Source of the DNA: AC-56 sp963702195
GTDB lineage: Bacteria > Actinomycetota > Thermoleophilia > Solirubrobacterales > 70-9
DNA: 64,000 nt
Assembly (NCBI GenBank): GCA_963702195.1
Contig: OY969725.1
Coordinates: 1,984,001 to 2,048,000, forward strand
Direction: 5' to 3'
In this document: positions 15,799-24,693 of the stretch, in pieces
How the letters are laid out: each line of letters opens with the position of its first letter
Position numbering within the stretch: the stretch's first letter is position 1
The notes under the pieces: generated by a model
The model's input: only the letters and a program-made list of their open reading frames with translations
Database searches by the model: none
What the model was told of the DNA's origin: nothing
Made by a program: the position numbers and the translations under genes

Positions 15799-17170
15799 GC
15801 GCGGTCAGCGCCTGGAACTCGGCATGGAGGGCGTCGACGATCTCCTGCGGCTCGGGAACCAGGCCCGCGTCGGCGACCAGTCCGAGCCTCACCTCGCCGG
15901 CATAGCTGAATATTGAGATGCTGACGCCGACGTCCCCGGAGCACGGTGCCCACACGACGGCTCCGCTCAGCGGTACCCCGGCGAAGCTGATCGCCTCGGT
16001 CGGTCCGGGGACGTTGGTGACCACGGCCGTGCCCCCGCCGGCGACCTGGTCGACGAACGGGCGCTCCACCTGCGCCGGGGTCAACCCAACCGCGCTGAGC
16101 AGCCCGTACATCACCGCGCCCTCGGGCGAGCGCTTGATCGCGTCCATCCGTCGCTTGACCTCGCCGAGGCGCTCGCGCCCATCCCGCATTCCCACCGGGA
16201 GGGGCAGGAACACGAGCCCGAAACGATTCCCGAGCTCGCGCGGCAGCGCCTGGTCGAGTGGACGCAGATTGACGGGCACGATCACCCGCAGCTCCTCCAC
16301 CGAGCTGTCGTGCCGCTCCAGATAGACGCGCAACGCTCCGGCCACGGCGGTCAGCAGGACATCGTTCACGGTGGCCCCGAAAGCGTGGCCGAGCGACTTG
16401 ACCTCCCCCAGCGCCAGCGGGCGCGACCATGCCACCCGACGCGCGACGCCGAGCTCTCCCCGAAGCGGCGTATCGGCGTCACTGCCCATGGCGAGCAGCT
16501 TCGCCAGCGCCTGCACCTCGTCGCGACCGGCGGCGGCGACATCGCCTGCCTGCGACGGATGGGTCAGTGCCTTTGCCGACTCGTGCCAGATCGCTCCCGC
16601 GGCCCGCCGTGCCCCAGCCACCGCGGTGACCGCCGGAACGGCCAGCTCCGTGATCGGACCCCGGCCATGCGCATCTTCGTCCTTCGGCGCGATGCCGGCG
16701 TCGCGCACGTCGTCGCCCAGCGAGAGCAGCACGCGTGCCATCGCGATCCCGTCCGCGATGCAGTGATGCACCCGAAAGAGCATCGCGCAGCCCGAGCCGT
16801 AGCCGTCGATCAGATGGATCTGCCAAAGGGCCTGCGAGTGATCCAGCGGGACGGCCATCGCGTCGGCGATCAGCGTCTGGAGCGCCTCCTGATCCCCTGG
16901 CGCCGGAAGAGCCAGGTGGTGCAGATGCGATTCGAGCGTGAACCTCGGGTCGTCGTCCCACGTCGGCGTGTCGAGCGGCAACCGTGATTCGACAACGCGC
17001 TGGCGAAAGCGTGGAAACTCGTCGACCAGCCGAGACCGCAGCAGGCGCTCGACACGCGACCAATCGAGCGGCTCGTCGAACCACAGCGCGCCGTGGACCA
17101 CCATCAGGTTCGTCGGCCGATCCATGTGCAGCCACGCTGCATCGGCGCTCGACATGTGCTCCCGGCTCAT
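15725..17170 (-). CDS. Wax ester synthase/diacylglycerol acyltransferase (481 aa)
   Basis: WS/DGAT-family acyltransferase. It carries the catalytic HHxxxDG motif as HHCIADG (about residues 137-143) and the C-terminal block NVPGPTEAISFAGVPLSG...VSISIFSYAGEVRLG. These enzymes acylate fatty alcohols or diacylglycerol to make wax esters or triacylglycerol stores, at the membrane or lipid-body surface. The last ~35 residues (RSSQRPTGRAPSGSPAAGG) are low complexity and overlap the GNAT gene. It is 51 bp downstream of the phasin-like gene. Confidence 0.92.
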   Translation of the reverse strand: MSREHMSSADAAWLHMDRPTNLMVVHGALWFDEPLDWSRVERLLRSRLVDEFPRFRQRVVESRLPLDTPTWDDDPRFTLESHLHHLALPAPGDQEALQTLIADAMAVPLDHSQALWQIHLIDGYGSGCAMLFRVHHCIADGIAMARVLLSLGDDVRDAGIAPKDEDAHGRGPITELAVPAVTAVAGARRAAGAIWHESAKALTHPSQAGDVAAAGRDEVQALAKLLAMGSDADTPLRGELGVARRVAWSRPLALGEVKSLGHAFGATVNDVLLTAVAGALRVYLERHDSSVEELRVIVPVNLRPLDQALPRELGNRFGLVFLPLPVGMRDGRERLGEVKRRMDAIKRSPEGAVMYGLLSAVGLTPAQVERPFVDQVAGGGTAVVTNVPGPTEAISFAGVPLSGAVVWAPCSGDVGVSISIFSYAGEVRLGLVADAGLVPEPQEIVDALHAEFQALTALKRSSQRPTGRAPSGSPAAGGLGT

Positions 17171-17221
17171 GGGTCCAGCGCGCGGCCGGGGTGGGCGGCT
17201 CGATTCACGGCTCCCTGGTTG

Positions 17222-17488
17222 CTACTTCGCTTCGGTGGAGGCTCCCAGCGATGCTCCGGCGCTTTCGACCACCTTCTTGAGGAAGGAGTACTGAGTCTCC
17301 ACGAGCCTGTCCGCCATCTTCAACGCCGAGTCGACGATCTGCTCGGACTCGGACGGGCTCTGCCCCTCCAGGGTCTTGTCGACGCTCTTGGCGAAGTTGC
17401 GGACGGCCTCGATCGCCGCCTCTTGCCCTTCGCGCAGCTCCTCGAGGACGTCTTCCGACAATTCGATGGGCCTGTCGGCAACTGCCAT
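17222..17488 (-). CDS. Small helical phasin-like protein (88 aa)
   Basis: The protein is almost wholly helical and amphipathic (ELSEDVLEELREGQEAAIEAVRNFAKSVDKTL...VDSALKMADRLVETQYSFLKKVV), like short phasins that coat storage granules. The ATG at 17488 has a strong AAAGGAGGAG site. It lies 51 bp upstream of WS/DGAT on the same strand, which suggests a role in coating or organising lipid bodies. No membrane segment or catalytic motif is seen. The phasin analogy is structural and inferred. Confidence 0.65.
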   Translation of the reverse strand: MAVADRPIELSEDVLEELREGQEAAIEAVRNFAKSVDKTLEGQSPSESEQIVDSALKMADRLVETQYSFLKKVVESAGASLGASTEAK

Positions 17489-17631
17489 GTCGCTCCTCCT
17501 TTTCTGGCCATGCAGGATGAGGCACGGCCATTGGCTTGTCTCAAATCCCATGGTCGCGCGAACGCCCGATGACCGGCAACCGTAGGAACTACGGCTTCTG
17601 CGGGCTGCGACGGAGGCGCCCTGGCGCCCGG

Positions 17632-19110
17632 CTAGGAAGCTGAGCTTTCGCCCATCGCCGCCGCCTCGGCTTCAAGGGCCGCAAAGCGCTCGCGAGTGTG
17701 CCTGCGGGCGTAGGTGAAGAAGATCACCAGACCGATCGCGAGCCAGACCAGGAGCCGGATGAAGGTCTCGAACGGCAGCGTGAACATCAGGAACAGCGAG
17801 AACACGATCCCAAGCGTCCCCACGACGTAGACGTAGGGCACGCGGAACGCCCGCTCGACGTCGGGGCGGCGATGCCGCAGCACCATCACGCCCGCGCAGA
17901 CGAGCATGAACGCGAACAGGGTCCCGATCGAGACCAGGTCGCTCAGGGTCTCGATCGGCGTCAGGCCGGCGACCACGCCGCCGACGATGCCGCAGAGGAT
18001 CGTCGACAGCTCCGGGGTCTTGAACCGCTTGCTCACGCGGCCAAACGACGGCGGCAGCATGCCGTCCGAGGACATCCGCATGAAGATCCGCGTCTGGCCG
18101 TAGAAGGTGACGAGGACGGTCGAGGCGAGCCCGATCACCGCCCCGACGTCGATCAGCGTGGTGAGCCACTCCATCCCGTCACCGCCGCCGATCTGGATCG
18201 CCTTCGACAGCGGATCGGCGACCCCCAGCTGCGTGTAGTGGGCCATGCCGGTCATCACGAGGCCGATCGCGACGTAGAGCACCGTCGAGATGAGCACCGT
18301 CGCCATCAGACCGAACGGCACCGTCCGCTGCGGGTTTCGGGCCTCCGCCGCTGCGGTCGAGACGGCGTCGAATCCGACGTAGGCGAAGAACACGACGCCG
18401 GCGCCCTGGAGCAGGCCGCTGACGCCGAAGTCGCCGAAGTGCCCGGTGTTCGCCGGCAGGAACGGGTGCCAGTTCTGGGTCGCGATGTGGAAGGCGCCGA
18501 CCGCCACGAAGAGGAGCAGCACCACCATCTTGATCACGACCATGGTGTTGTTGGCCCGGGCGGACTGGCGCATCCCCACGACCAGCAGGAGGGTCGTCGC
18601 GGCCACGATGACGATCGCCGGCAGGTTGACGACCCCGGCTCCGGACCCGAAGGGCGGATTGGCCAGCGAGTTGGGCACCTGGATACCGGCGCTCGCCAGC
18701 AGGCTGACCGCGTAGCCGGACCAGCCCACCGCGACCGCGGACGCCGCGAACAGGTACTCCAGCAGCAGGTCCCAGCCGATGAACCACGCGGGGAAGACGC
18801 CGAACGCCGCGTAGGTGTACGAGTAGGTGCTGCCCGCGGCGGGGATCATCGACGCCAGCTCCGCGTAACAGAGCGCCGTCACCAGGGCGACGATCCCCGC
18901 GAACACGAACGAGATCACCACCGCGGGTCCCGCGTGCGCCGAGGCGGCAACGCCCGTCGTCACGAAGATCCCGCCGCCCACGACGCTCGCGATGCCGATG
19001 GCCGTGAGGCTGAACGGGCCCACCGCGTTCGAGTCGAGCCGCTTCCGGTCCCGCTTGGCCTGCAGGATGATCGTGTCGAGCGCGCCGCGACGCGGACGAG
19101 ACCCCTCCAT
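17632..19110 (-). CDS. APC-family amino acid permease (492 aa)
   Basis: About twelve predicted membrane helices. The N-terminal helix 1 motif is GIASVVGGGIFVTTGVAA (the G-x-G substrate-binding break of APC carriers), with PAGPAV-like AHAGPAVVISFVFAG. It resembles the cationic amino acid transporter group (YfnA/CAT-like). It probably imports amino acids with protons. The start is 40 bp from the divergent DMT transporter gene. Confidence 0.9.
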   Translation of the reverse strand: MEGSRPRRGALDTIILQAKRDRKRLDSNAVGPFSLTAIGIASVVGGGIFVTTGVAASAHAGPAVVISFVFAGIVALVTALCYAELASMIPAAGSTYSYTYAAFGVFPAWFIGWDLLLEYLFAASAVAVGWSGYAVSLLASAGIQVPNSLANPPFGSGAGVVNLPAIVIVAATTLLLVVGMRQSARANNTMVVIKMVVLLLFVAVGAFHIATQNWHPFLPANTGHFGDFGVSGLLQGAGVVFFAYVGFDAVSTAAAEARNPQRTVPFGLMATVLISTVLYVAIGLVMTGMAHYTQLGVADPLSKAIQIGGGDGMEWLTTLIDVGAVIGLASTVLVTFYGQTRIFMRMSSDGMLPPSFGRVSKRFKTPELSTILCGIVGGVVAGLTPIETLSDLVSIGTLFAFMLVCAGVMVLRHRRPDVERAFRVPYVYVVGTLGIVFSLFLMFTLPFETFIRLLVWLAIGLVIFFTYARRHTRERFAALEAEAAAMGESSAS

Positions 19111-19150
19111 GGGTTGAGAACCTAACCGGCCCGGCAGTCATGATCAGGGC

Positions 19151-20017
19151 GTGGACGTGGTCCTCGCCCTCGCCGCGGCGGCTCTCTTCGCGCTCGGCAA
19201 CACCCTCCAGCAGAAGGCCGGGCTCGACGAACCGACCGAGGGCGCCGGCGCGAGCCTGCTGGTGCGGATGGCGCAGCGGCCGGTGTGGCTCTTTGGAATC
19301 GCGGCTGACGCGCTCGGCTTCGTCGCCCAGGCCGCGGCGCTCGGGATCGGCCGGCTGATCGTCGTGCAGCCGCTACTGGTCACCAGCGTGGTCTTCGCGA
19401 TGCCGCTCGGTGCCCGCTTCACGGGCCAGCGCATCACGCGCACCGACGTCGGTGCCGGGATCCTGGTTGTCGGCGCCCTGGTCGCCTTCCTGACGATCGC
19501 CAACCCCTCGGGCGGGCGCGACGACGCGCCGCTCGGCGAATGGCTGATCGCGGGCGCCGCGTGCGGCGTGCCCTGTGCGATCCTGATCCTCCTCGCCCGG
19601 CGCGGGTCGCCGCCGCGCCGCTCGGCCCTCCTGGGCATCTCCGCCGGGATCCTGTTCGCCCTCTCGGCCGCGCTGACCAAGGCGGTCGTCGACGAGCTGG
19701 ACGAGGGCATCCTCCACGTGTTCGCCGGCTGGCACGTGTACGCGCTTGCCGTCGTCGGCTACGTCTCGATGACGATCAACCAGATGGCGCTCGATGCCGG
19801 GGCGCTCGCGCCGGCGGTCGCGACGAGCACCGCCTTCGACCCGATCACGAGCGTGGTCCTCGGCGTCACCCTGTTCCAGGAGTCGCTGCACGCCAGCACG
19901 GTGGGCGCCATCGCGACGCTCATCGCCCTGGCCGCGGCCCTGGCCGGGATGACGATCCTCGCTCGATCGCAGTCGCAGCCGGTGACGAAACCGCTCTCGG
20001 CCGCCGCCACCGCTTAG
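19151..20017 (+). CDS. DMT-superfamily transporter (288 aa)
   Basis: About nine to ten hydrophobic segments in two EamA-like halves. N-terminal ALAAAALFALGNTLQQKAG and PLLVTSVVFAMPLGARF resemble the NIPA-like/EamA transporters of actinobacteria. GTG 19151 follows a GATCAGGG site. It ends 11 bp before the lysyl-tRNA synthetase fusion, so it may be co-transcribed with it. The substrate is unknown. Confidence 0.82.
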   Translation: MDVVLALAAAALFALGNTLQQKAGLDEPTEGAGASLLVRMAQRPVWLFGIAADALGFVAQAAALGIGRLIVVQPLLVTSVVFAMPLGARFTGQRITRTDVGAGILVVGALVAFLTIANPSGGRDDAPLGEWLIAGAACGVPCAILILLARRGSPPRRSALLGISAGILFALSAALTKAVVDELDEGILHVFAGWHVYALAVVGYVSMTINQMALDAGALAPAVATSTAFDPITSVVLGVTLFQESLHASTVGAIATLIALAAALAGMTILARSQSQPVTKPLSAAATA

Positions 20018-20028
20018 GATCGGCGCAG

Positions 20029-23000
20029 GTGAGCGCCACCGAGGAGAGGGATCAGGGGGAGCGCGAGCGCGCGGACTTCCAGGAGGAGACCCGCGCCCAC
20101 CGGCTCGAGAAGCTCGACCGGCTGCGTGAGCGGGGGGTCGAGCCCTACCCGGTCCGGTTCGACCGCGACTCGACGGCCGCCGCGATCCACGAGGAGTTCG
20201 ACGGCCTCGCCGCCGGCTCCGACACCGGCAGGGTGGTGCGTCTCGCCGGCCGGGTGATGGGCGAGCGCCGCCACGGCGGACTGGACTTCGCGGAGCTTCG
20301 GGACGAGACCGGCGTGATCCAGCTCATGATCACCCGTGACGTCGTCGGCTCCGAGGCCCTGCACGACTTCTCCGACCTCGACCTCGGCGACTGGGTCGGG
20401 GTCGAGGGCACCGTCATCGCCTCCGAGCACGGCGAGCTCTCCGTCAGGCTGGCGAGCTTCGAGCTGCTGGCCAAGAGCCTGCGGGCGCTGCCGGACATCC
20501 GCCACGGCGTCACCGACGCGGAGACCCGCTACCGGCAGCGCTACCTCGACCTGATCCTCGACGAGCCCTCGCGCCGGATCTTCGCGATCCGCTCCGCCGT
20601 GATCGCTGCGACCCGCCGGGTGCTGATCGAGCGCGGGTTCAACGAGGTGGAGACGCCCGTGCTCCTGAGCCAGGCGGGCGGCGCGGCGGCGAAGCCGTTC
20701 ATCACCCACCACAACGCGCTCGACATCGACATGACCCTGCGGATCGCGCTCGAGCTGCCGCTGAAGCGGCTGATCGTCGGCGGGATGAACCGCGTGTTCG
20801 AGATCGGTCGGGTGTTCCGCAACGAGGGCCTCGACACACGCCACAACCCGGAGTTCACGCTGCTCGAGGCCTACCAGGCGTTCGGCGACTACCACGACAT
20901 GATGGATCTCACCGAGGCGATCGTCGCGGCCGCCGCGGAGGAGGCGATCGGCACGACGGTCGTGACCATCCGCGGGCAGGAGGTCGACCTCAAGCCGCCC
21001 TGGCGGCGAGTGACGATGGCCGAGCTGATCAAGGAGAACGTCGGCGTCGACATGCACCCGTCCATGCCGGTGGAGGACGCCCGCAAGGTCGCCGACGAGA
21101 ACGGCGTCGACTGGCTCGAGGCCTGGGGATCGGGCAAGATCATGGCCGAGGTCTACGACGAAAGCTCCGAGGCGAAGCTGATCGAGCCGACCTTCGTCAT
21201 GGACCATCCCCGCGAGGTCTCGCCGCTCGCCCGCGCCCACCGCGACGACCCCACGCTCACCGAGCGCTTCGAGATGGTGGTCGCGGGCCGCGAGCTCGCC
21301 AACGCCTACAGCGAGCTGAACGACCCGGTTGACCAAGCGGCGCGGTTCCAGGACGAGGCAAAGCTCCAGGCGGGGGGCGACGAGGAGGCCGAGCCGGTCG
21401 ACGACGACTACGTCGAGGCCCTCGAGTACGGCCTGCCGCCCACCGGCGGCCTCGGGATCGGGCTCGATCGACTGGTGATGCTGATCTCCGGCGCCGACGC
21501 GATCCGGGACGTGATCCTCTTCCCAACCCTTCGGCCCGAGGGCCACGAGGGCGCCGATGCTTCCGCGGCGGTCGCCTCGGCAGGGGCGCCCTCGGCGGCC
21601 GACTTCACCGAGCCGCCGGTCGACGGCGCGTCGGCTGAGACGCCGGCCGCTCCCCCGCCCCCGGCGGCCCCGGTCCCGGCCGGTCGCTCGGGGGCCCTCC
21701 GGCCCCTCGCGTGGGCGAGCGTGATCGTCGGTCTCTTCTCGCTGCTGCCGACCGCGACGTCGATCCACTTCTCGCTCGGACACTTCTCCTACGTCACGAC
21801 CTCCACCCGCTCGGCGGGGCTCATCGTGTCGGTGGCGATCGGCATCGGGATCATCGCCGTGGCCCGGGGCCTCGCGCGCGGCAAGCGCCGAGCATGGACG
21901 ATCGCCGTAGCCCTGTTCGCCGCGGCGGCAGTGGTTCACCTGCTGCGCGGGCCGGATCCGTTCGTGGTGCTGCTGTCGGTGGCGATGCTCATCGCCCTCA
22001 TCTGGTTCCGCCGCGACTTCCGCGCGAAGGGCGATCCGGGCTCGCTGCAGCAGGCAATCGCCTTCGTGCCTGCCTACCTGCTCGCCGTCATCGTGTTCAC
22101 GGGGGTGACGCTGATCGCCGAGCGCGACCACGTCCAGCAGAGCCTCACCTTCGGTGGCGTCGTCGAGACCGCCTTCAAGGGCTTGATCGGGCTCGACGGC
22201 CCGTACACGTACCAGCGGGTCGTGTTCCGCGACTTCTTCGAGACGGCGCTGGTGGTCCTGGGCGTCGCCGGGCTCGCGATCCTCCTCTACCTCGTGCTGC
22301 GAACGTTCGTGCAGGCGCAGCCCCCCGATGCCGAGCGTCGCCGCCGGGCAGAGGAGATCGTCCGCGCCTGGGGCGACGACACGCTCGACTACTTCGCCCT
22401 GCGGCGCGACAAGAACTACTTCTTCTCCTCCGACGGCGGCTCGTTGATCGCCTACCTCTACGTGCGCGGCACCGCGATGGTGGCCGCGGACCCGATCGGC
22501 CCGCCCGACGACACCGAGCGCACCGTCGACGAGTTCCTCGCCTACTGCGCCGACCACGGCTGGCGCGTCGCCTTCTTCGCCGTGCGCGAGGCGGATGCCG
22601 AGATCTATCGGGCGCGAGGCATGCATGTCGTCTACCTGGGCGACGAGGCCATCCTGCGCTGCCGCAAGTTCACCCTCGACGGCCCCGGGATGAAGCAGGT
22701 GCGGACAGCCTTTCGCCGCATCGAGCGGGACCACAGCTTCGAGCTCATCGGGGAGACCGAAGCGAGCCCCGATCTAGTCGCGGAGCTCAACGAGATCAGC
22801 GCCGAGTGGCGGGCCGGCTCGCCCGAGCGCGGTTTCACGATGGAGCTGGGAGAGGACGTCTCGGGTACCGAGGCCGACTTCATCATCGCGATCGCGCGCG
22901 AGCGCGGCGGCCGCGTCGCCGGTTTTCTGCGATTCGTGCCCGTCTACGGCGAGCGGCCCGGCTTCTCGCTCGACCTGATGCGACGAAGGCCCGACTCCGA

Positions 23001-23373
23001 GAACGGCGTCACCGAGTACCTGATCGCCGGCGCGGCGCTGGGCCTCGGGGCGCGCGGCTTCGACCGACTCTCGCTCAACTTCGCCGCCTGGGGACGCCTT
23101 CTCGACACGGCCGAGCACGCCGGGCTCTCGGGACGGATTCAGCACCTGATCGCCAGGGGCCTGAACCCGTTCTTCCAGATTCAGTCGCTCCGCGACTTCA
23201 ACCAGAAGTTCGGGCCCGAGTGGGTGCCGCGCTCGGTCGTCATCGACGACCTCTCCGACCTTCCGCGGATCGCTTTGCTCTACGCGAGCGTCGAGGGCTT
23301 CCTGGAGGTCCCGGTGCTGAGCCGCGTCCTGGAGCCGCCGATCCGCCAGCGGGTGGACGCCGCCTCTAGGTGA
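20029..23373 (+). CDS. lysX: Lysyl-tRNA synthetase fused to MprF-like lysyl-phosphatidylglycerol synthase (1114 aa)
   Basis: Residues 1 to ~500 are a complete class II LysRS: OB-fold anticodon domain, motif 2 FRNEGLDTRHNPEF near 265, motif 3 GLGIGLDRLVML near 480. A Pro/Ala-rich linker (~505-555) leads to about six hydrophobic segments (~557-765). A DUF2156/MprF C-terminal lysyltransferase domain (~775-1095) follows, with YFFSSDGGSLIAYLYV, MVAADPIGPP and LNFAAWGRL. Known mycobacterial LysX has the membrane/MprF part first and LysRS last; here the order is reversed. The expected role is charging tRNA-Lys and transferring lysine to phosphatidylglycerol, giving cationic-peptide resistance. GTG start; the stop overlaps the next gene (GTGA). 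If no separate lysS exists, this is also the housekeeping enzyme. Confidence 0.9.
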   Translation: MSATEERDQGERERADFQEETRAHRLEKLDRLRERGVEPYPVRFDRDSTAAAIHEEFDGLAAGSDTGRVVRLAGRVMGERRHGGLDFAELRDETGVIQLMITRDVVGSEALHDFSDLDLGDWVGVEGTVIASEHGELSVRLASFELLAKSLRALPDIRHGVTDAETRYRQRYLDLILDEPSRRIFAIRSAVIAATRRVLIERGFNEVETPVLLSQAGGAAAKPFITHHNALDIDMTLRIALELPLKRLIVGGMNRVFEIGRVFRNEGLDTRHNPEFTLLEAYQAFGDYHDMMDLTEAIVAAAAEEAIGTTVVTIRGQEVDLKPPWRRVTMAELIKENVGVDMHPSMPVEDARKVADENGVDWLEAWGSGKIMAEVYDESSEAKLIEPTFVMDHPREVSPLARAHRDDPTLTERFEMVVAGRELANAYSELNDPVDQAARFQDEAKLQAGGDEEAEPVDDDYVEALEYGLPPTGGLGIGLDRLVMLISGADAIRDVILFPTLRPEGHEGADASAAVASAGAPSAADFTEPPVDGASAETPAAPPPPAAPVPAGRSGALRPLAWASVIVGLFSLLPTATSIHFSLGHFSYVTTSTRSAGLIVSVAIGIGIIAVARGLARGKRRAWTIAVALFAAAAVVHLLRGPDPFVVLLSVAMLIALIWFRRDFRAKGDPGSLQQAIAFVPAYLLAVIVFTGVTLIAERDHVQQSLTFGGVVETAFKGLIGLDGPYTYQRVVFRDFFETALVVLGVAGLAILLYLVLRTFVQAQPPDAERRRRAEEIVRAWGDDTLDYFALRRDKNYFFSSDGGSLIAYLYVRGTAMVAADPIGPPDDTERTVDEFLAYCADHGWRVAFFAVREADAEIYRARGMHVVYLGDEAILRCRKFTLDGPGMKQVRTAFRRIERDHSFELIGETEASPDLVAELNEISAEWRAGSPERGFTMELGEDVSGTEADFIIAIARERGGRVAGFLRFVPVYGERPGFSLDLMRRRPDSENGVTEYLIAGAALGLGARGFDRLSLNFAAWGRLLDTAEHAGLSGRIQHLIARGLNPFFQIQSLRDFNQKFGPEWVPRSVVIDDLSDLPRIALLYASVEGFLEVPVLSRVLEPPIRQRVDAASR

Positions 23374-24053
23374 AGCGCGCGAGCCCGATCCTGCTCGCGG
23401 GCATCGGCGCAGCCCTGATCAACAACTACTGGGTCCTCGAGGGCCTGCTGGCGAAGCGCACCGACCCCACCGCCTCGTGGATCAGCGACCTCGCCGCCCG
23501 CACCGAGGCGTTCGGCTGGCGCTTCGAGCTGCTGGAGATCGCGTCAGGCGTGGCGGTCGCCGCGTTCGCGCTGCTGCTCCTGCCGAGGAACGGGAAGCTC
23601 TCCCCGCTGATCCGCCTGGGCCTCTGGGCGCTCGTCGCCGAGGGGCTTCTCACCGTGGTCGGCGGCGCGGCGCCGCTGAGCTGCGCCGAGTCCCTCGACC
23701 CCTCCTGCTCCCTCCGCTACGACGCGGTCGACGTCCTCCACGCGACGGCGGATATCGCGTCCACGGTCGCCACCGTGCTCGCCTTCGGCTTGCTCTATCT
23801 GGGCCTGGACCGGACCCCCTCCGGGCGCCGCGCGGCGCGCGCCACCCTGGCCATCGGGGTCGTGTGGCTCGGCCTCACCCTGGTAACCGGCGTCAGCTAC
23901 GTCAGCGGGGACGTCGACTCGGCGAAGGGCCTCTTCCAGCGCGCCGGGCAGGTCGTCTTCGGCGTCTGGCTCGTCCTGCTCGGCTGGTGGGCGACAACCC
24001 CGCGGCGCCCCGAGGGAGAGCGTCGACCGCTGCCGGGGCGCGCACAGGGATAA
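23370..24053 (+). CDS. DUF998-like membrane protein (227 aa)
   Basis: Six or so hydrophobic helices with the DUF998 flavour: an N-terminal NNYWVLEGLLAKRTDPTASWISDLAA, a helix pair with CAESLDPSCSLRYDAVDVLHATADIAST, and a polar C-tail. The GTG start overlaps the LysX stop by 4 bp, so it is translationally coupled and may act with the lipid-lysylation enzyme. Function unknown. Confidence 0.75.
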   Translation: MKRASPILLAGIGAALINNYWVLEGLLAKRTDPTASWISDLAARTEAFGWRFELLEIASGVAVAAFALLLLPRNGKLSPLIRLGLWALVAEGLLTVVGGAAPLSCAESLDPSCSLRYDAVDVLHATADIASTVATVLAFGLLYLGLDRTPSGRRAARATLAIGVVWLGLTLVTGVSYVSGDVDSAKGLFQRAGQVVFGVWLVLLGWWATTPRRPEGERRPLPGRAQG

Positions 24054-24111
24054 CCTGCACGGAGCAGGCGCGTGACAGCGCGTCACCAGTGACGCACAGG
24101 AGAGTGGCTCG

Positions 24112-24693
24112 GTGTTTCAGGTCCGCATCCATGGACGAGGTGGCCAGGGGGCGGTCACTGCCGCGGAGATGCTCTCGGTCGCGGCCTTCGTCGAGGGACG
24201 TCACGCACAGGCATTCCCGAGCTTCGGCTCCGAGCGCACCGGAGCACCGGTCGTCTCGTTCTGCCGCATCGACGACGCACCCATCCGCAACCGCGAGCCG
24301 ATCGCGAAGCCGGACGGGCTGATCGTCCAGGATCCAACCCTGCTGCACCAGGTGGACGTGTTCGGCGGCCTCGTGCCCGATGGCAGCGTGTTGATCAACT
24401 CCGCGAAGGATCCAGAGGCCCTCGGCCTCGCGGACGTCGGCGAGCGCGTCCGTCCCGACCGCCTGTTGACGGTTCCCGCCACCGAGATCGCCCGCGAGCA
24501 CCTGGGGCGGCCGTTGCCCAACGCCGTGCTGCTCGGCGCCTTCGCGGCGTTCACCGGAGTGATCTCGCTCGAGTCCGTGCTGAGCGCCATCAAGCGCCGC
24601 TTCGCCGGACCGATCGGCGATCGAAACGCCGCCGGCGCCTCGGCGGCCTACGAGTACGTTCGCGAGAAGATGGAGGAGCCGGCTCTTGCTTGA
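24112..24693 (+). CDS. porG: 2-oxoacid:ferredoxin oxidoreductase gamma subunit (193 aa)
   Basis: It begins FQVRIHGRGGQGAVTAAEMLSVAAF, the signature of pyruvate/ketoisovalerate ferredoxin oxidoreductase gamma chains, with a central FPSFGSERTGAPVVSFCRI. It is first of four genes (gamma, alpha, beta, Fe-S/flavoprotein) with overlaps throughout, so it belongs to one complex. The enzyme interconverts a 2-oxoacid (probably pyruvate) and acyl-CoA + CO2 with ferredoxin. GTG start 58 bp after the DUF998 gene. Confidence 0.92.
   Translation: MFQVRIHGRGGQGAVTAAEMLSVAAFVEGRHAQAFPSFGSERTGAPVVSFCRIDDAPIRNREPIAKPDGLIVQDPTLLHQVDVFGGLVPDGSVLINSAKDPEALGLADVGERVRPDRLLTVPATEIAREHLGRPLPNAVLLGAFAAFTGVISLESVLSAIKRRFAGPIGDRNAAGASAAYEYVREKMEEPALA

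Noticed and set aside
20014..22734. Long minus-strand open frame opposite the lysX fusion
   Set aside because: Composition is that of a third-position-GC mirror frame (rich in Val, Arg, Asp, His) with no recognisable domain.
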